Shown in pieces: positions 33,494 through 35,584 of a DNA stretch of 35,584 nt. The stretch is from an uncultured bacterium (lineage in GTDB: Bacteria; Verrucomicrobiota; Kiritimatiellia; CAIKKV01; CAITUY01), in NCBI GenBank assembly GCA_903958395.1, contig CAJBSZ010000066.1, forward strand, positions 1 to 35,584, read 5' to 3'. The notes beneath the pieces were generated by a model. It made no database searches and was not told the origin of the DNA. It saw only the letters and a program-made list of their open reading frames with translations. Position numbers and translations under genes: made by a program. How positions within the stretch are numbered: the stretch's first letter is position 1; the number at the start of each line of letters is the position of its first letter.

Positions 33494-34639
33494 ATGGCCA
33501 GGCAACGACAAAAGTCCGTCCTCATGTGTCTGGGCGCCTACAACCCGCTCCTGCACCGGGGCATTGCCCGTTATGCGGCGGAACACCGCTGGCATCTGCA
33601 GGCCGACATGGCGGTCATGCCGGTCATCCCCTGGGGTTGGAGGGGTGACGGCATCGTAGCGTATTCGAATGAGCGCAAGGAACTGCAACGATTCCTCCGG
33701 GGCGAGATTTCCAAAAACACTCCTCTTGTCGACACCTCGCTCATTCATCCGGAAACGCCCCGCCTCCGGGTGGTGGGCGACAACCGCGGGGTTGGTCAGC
33801 TTGCGGCGGAGGATTTCCTGGCGCGGGGGTGGCGCCATTTCGCCTGGTTCACGCGCCAGCACCATTACATCGCCCGCTTGCGACAGGAGGGGTTCACCGA
33901 GGTCCTGACCCGCCAGGGCCACCGATGCCTGTCCCTGACGCAGCCACTCCACTTCAACGTGACGACCGTCAACTGGCCGATGATGCGGCGAAACCTGATC
34001 CGGGCACTGAAATCCCTCCAGACTCCGGTCGCGGTCTTCGCCTTCAATGACTACGACGCCGCTTTTCTGATGGACTGCTGTTTCGCGGCCGGCCTGCGCG
34101 TTCCCGACGATGTGGGCATCCTGGGCGTGGATGACAACGATCTCGTTGTCAACAACACGCAGGTCCCGTTGTCCAGCGTGCGGTTCGACCATGAACGCAT
34201 CGGTTACGAGGCGGCCGCCGCGCTGGACCAGCTGATGCAAGGCCGGAAAAAGCCGCCCCCGCTGACAGTCATTCCGCCGCGCGGCATTGCCGTACGCGCC
34301 AGCACCGACATTTTCGCGGTGAATCATCCCGCCGTCCGTTCCGCCCTCAGGTTCATCCAGGACAACCTCGGGCGAAGTCTTGGCGTCACGGAGATTGCCC
34401 GCGCGAGCGGCCTCTCCTGCCGGACGCTGGAGACGGCCTTCCTCAAGGAAACGACCCGTTCCATCCACAAGGAGATCATGAGGATGCGGATTCAAACCGC
34501 GAAAGAACTCCTCCACAACACGACCCTCCCGATCGAGGATATCGCCGCGAAAACAGGCTTCTGCCACGCCCCCCATTTCCACCGGGTTTTCCACCAGGCC
34601 GAAGGCAAGACCCCCCGGACCTATCGGCTGAACTTGTAG
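33494..34639 (+). CDS. XylR-type regulator: periplasmic-binding-protein-like domain plus AraC helix-turn-helix
   Basis: 381 residues, start supported by AGG five bases upstream. Residues about 7-280 form a LacI/periplasmic-binding-type sensor (LMCLGAYNPLLHRGIARYA, VVGDNRGVGQLAAEDFLARG, VAVFAFNDYDAAFLMDCC, VPDDVGILGVDDNDLVVN, LSSVRFDHERIGYEAA). Residues about 285-381 are an AraC-family DNA-binding domain (ALRFIQDNLGRSLGVTEIA, IEDIAAKTGFCHAPHFHRVF, GKTPRTYR). This is the E. coli XylR layout, with a sugar as inducer in known members. It is divergent from the URO-D-like gene, with candidate half-sites between them. The inducer here is unknown; a monosaccharide released by the adjacent enzymes is likely. 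Confidence 0.93.
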   Translation: MARQRQKSVLMCLGAYNPLLHRGIARYAAEHRWHLQADMAVMPVIPWGWRGDGIVAYSNERKELQRFLRGEISKNTPLVDTSLIHPETPRLRVVGDNRGVGQLAAEDFLARGWRHFAWFTRQHHYIARLRQEGFTEVLTRQGHRCLSLTQPLHFNVTTVNWPMMRRNLIRALKSLQTPVAVFAFNDYDAAFLMDCCFAAGLRVPDDVGILGVDDNDLVVNNTQVPLSSVRFDHERIGYEAAAALDQLMQGRKKPPPLTVIPPRGIAVRASTDIFAVNHPAVRSALRFIQDNLGRSLGVTEIARASGLSCRTLETAFLKETTRSIHKEIMRMRIQTAKELLHNTTLPIEDIAAKTGFCHAPHFHRVFHQAEGKTPRTYRLNL

Positions 34640-34648
34640 AGGTTCGTC

Positions 34649-34698
34649 TTGACGCAACGGTTCGTAAATGAAATATTATGAACCGCATCGTGAACCGT
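34649..34698 (+). promoter_or_regulatory. Candidate promoter and operator of the toxin-antitoxin operon
   Basis: TTGACG (34649-34654) and TATTAT (34674-34679) form a sigma-70-like promoter with a rather long 19-bp spacer. CGGTTC (34658-34663) faces two GAACCG copies (34680-34685 and 34692-34697), giving inverted half-sites that flank the -10 box. Such placement suits autorepression by the ribbon-helix-helix antitoxin encoded 26 bp downstream. A GGAG ribosome-binding site follows at 34714-34717. Inference from sequence pattern. Confidence 0.5.
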
Positions 34699-34723
34699 GT
34701 TTTTGATTCATTTGGAGACTATT

Positions 34724-34981
34724 ATGAAATCACTCACCATACATGCACTGGACGAGCAGTTGGCTGAACAGATCAAGCGTCGCGCTCAGGAACTGTCCAT
34801 CAGCATGAATGAACTCATCAAGCGGCTTCTGGCGGAAAGCTTGGGAATCAAGGCTCCGGCAATGCCGCCACACAAGGGTGACTTTGCCGGATTTTGTGGA
34901 GTCTGGACTGATGATGATGTCCGGGCATTTGAAGAACGGGTGGCGGACACGGAACGGATCGACCCGGAGGATTGGAAATGA
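34724..34981 (+). CDS. Ribbon-helix-helix antitoxin (VapB/FitA-like)
   Basis: 85 residues, start chosen at 34724 (MKSLTIHALDEQLAEQIKRR) because GGAG lies six bases upstream; an earlier ATG at 34697 lacks one. Residues 1-42 form a ribbon-helix-helix: the LTIHAL strand, then the helices LAEQIKRRAQEL and SMNELIKRLLAESLG. The acidic, aromatic tail (FCGVWTDDDVRAFEERV...DPEDWK) is typical of the part that occupies the toxin's active site. Its stop overlaps the toxin start (ATGA). It binds and neutralises the PIN toxin and should repress its own promoter. Confidence 0.88.
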   Translation: MKSLTIHALDEQLAEQIKRRAQELSISMNELIKRLLAESLGIKAPAMPPHKGDFAGFCGVWTDDDVRAFEERVADTERIDPEDWK

Positions 34982-35370
34982 GAAAGCTTCTCCTGGACAC
35001 CAATGCCTATACGCGCTTGTTTCGCGGGGACACGAATGTGCTCGAAGCCCTTGGCCGAGCGGATACCGTTTTCATGTCCGTCTTTGTCCTGGGTGAACTT
35101 TATGCGGGGTTCAAGGGCGGAAAAAAAGAAACTGAAAACCGGAATCAACTGGACGAGTTCCTGCGCCGTCCCACAGTGCGGATCCTGATCGCCACCCGGG
35201 AAACATCCGACATTTTCGGCACCCTTAAAGACCGGCTGAAGAAGTCAGGCACTCCCATCCCCATCAACGATGTCTGGATTGCCGCTCATGCCGCCGAAAG
35301 CGGATCACACCTGCTGACCTACGACACCCACTTTGCAAACGTTCCCGGCATCCTGCTCTGGCAACAATAA
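34978..35370 (+). CDS. vapC: PIN-domain toxin ribonuclease (VapC-like)
   Basis: 130 residues from the ATG at 34978 with GGAGG seven bases upstream, translationally coupled to the antitoxin. PIN-domain acidic residues are in place: Asp7 in LLLDTNAY, Glu40 in VLGELYAGF, Asp98 in INDVWIAAHA and Asp117 in LLTYDTHF. VapC toxins cut RNA (tRNA or rRNA) when freed from the antitoxin. The length is normal, so the gene appears intact. The TAA stop lies inside a long hairpin shared with the convergent rhamnosidase gene. Confidence 0.92.
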   Translation: MRKLLLDTNAYTRLFRGDTNVLEALGRADTVFMSVFVLGELYAGFKGGKKETENRNQLDEFLRRPTVRILIATRETSDIFGTLKDRLKKSGTPIPINDVWIAAHAAESGSHLLTYDTHFANVPGILLWQQ

Positions 35371-35419
35371 TTTCAGACTCCCTGCTATGTTGGTTCAACA
35401 TAACAGGGAGTCTGAAATT
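35369..35419. terminator. Long near-perfect hairpin between convergent genes
   Basis: Arms 35369-35392 and 35396-35419 pair over 24 bp with one C-A mismatch (35385/35403) and a 3-nt loop. It overlaps the last bases of the PIN toxin gene on one strand and encodes the last residues of the GH78 protein (EFQTPCYVEPT) on the other. It suits a bidirectional terminator, though no T-run follows. Alternatively it is an inserted palindrome that altered the C-terminus of the rhamnosidase. Confidence 0.65.
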
Positions 35420-35584
35420 CGTGTTGGCCCGAACCTACCGAGTGTATGACGGGTGGGGAGGCCGGCAACCTGACCCTGGCCGTCGTGCCGGCTGGAATTT
35501 CCACATTCAGCCGGAGCAGGGACTTCCGCCGGGTCCATGATACGGCAATCCGCCCCCGTATGGAGTCGTAATACCCGGAAGCGG
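35385..35584 (-). CDS. GH78 alpha-L-rhamnosidase, C-terminal fragment (runs off right edge)
   Basis: The reverse strand reads from the window edge to a TAG at 35385-35387: SGYYDSIRGRIAVSWTRR, LLRLNVEIPAGTTARVRLPA, then VGSGQH. This is the C-terminal beta-sandwich of bacterial alpha-L-rhamnosidases, where SIRGxIxVxW, IPANTTAxVxLP and EVGSGxYxF are typical. The catalytic domain lies outside the window. The last 11 residues after VGSGQH are encoded by the hairpin and look unrelated to the family. It is convergent with the PIN toxin gene. Expected role: release of terminal alpha-L-rhamnose. Confidence 0.85.
   Translation of the reverse strand, partial: ASGYYDSIRGRIAVSWTRRKSLLRLNVEIPAGTTARVRLPASPPVIHSVGSGQHEFQTPCYVEPT

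Noticed and set aside
33479-34657. Reverse-strand open frame of about 390 codons opposite the XylR-type regulator
   Set aside because: The forward strand encodes a complete two-domain regulator; the reverse translation has no family signature.
35420-35584. Non-coding right end
   Set aside because: The reverse strand gives a clear GH78 C-terminal sequence without stops up to the edge.

Overview
The window looks like a polysaccharide-degradation locus from a PVC-superphylum bacterium (Kiritimatiellota, Verrucomicrobiota or Lentisphaerota type). The reasons are the high GC content, the dense set of secreted glycoside hydrolases, sulfatase and esterases, an ECF sigma factor resembling the Rhodopirellula/Verrucomicrobium family next to a FecR/DNRLRE protein, a periplasmic-binding-protein/AraC (XylR-type) regulator, and URO-D-like proteins inside sugar-degradation operons. 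No SusC/SusD pair or transporter is visible, so uptake is encoded elsewhere. The taxonomic call is inference; there is no rRNA in the window.

Layout. About 30 kb (positions 1-29843) is read leftward in consecutive blocks. From upstream to downstream: (A) a GH95-like enzyme (27411-29843). (B) An SGNH esterase, an S1 sulfatase, a BD-FAE-like esterase, two GH2 enzymes and a second GH95-like enzyme (14137-27141). (C) A 1325-residue DUF4450/LamG protein plus a URO-D-like protein (8944-13986). (D) Two small F5/8-type-C fragment genes around an alpha/beta-hydrolase, then two tandem GH95 genes (2517-8702), joined by ATGA or TAATG overlaps or short gaps. (E) A rhamnosidase-type accessory module that runs, across a frame change, into a GH28 polygalacturonase-like domain cut by the left edge (1-2259). 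The block boundaries hold palindromic DNA near 27.3 kb, 14.1 kb and 2.35 kb, and a PIN-domain relic near 8.8 kb.

The right part (30013-35584) holds a sigma/FecR-like pair, a URO-D-like protein with an H-x-C...C zinc motif, a divergently transcribed XylR-type regulator with candidate tandem operator half-sites, a VapBC-like toxin-antitoxin pair, a long hairpin, and the C-terminus of a convergent GH78 rhamnosidase that leaves the window.

How the genes work together (inference). GH28, GH78, GH95, GH2 and DUF4450 enzymes with several esterases fit a decorated pectin such as rhamnogalacturonan, or another fucose/rhamnose-rich and partly sulfated glycan. Esterases and the sulfatase would remove substituents, exo-enzymes would trim side chains, and GH28 would cut the backbone. 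The most unusual aspects are the spread of one F5/8C C-terminal cassette into three genes, a GH95 copy with an eroded active site, the rhamnosidase-GH28 chimera, a cloverleaf-like 148-bp intergenic element, and a five-fold heptamer array upstream of the sigma factor.
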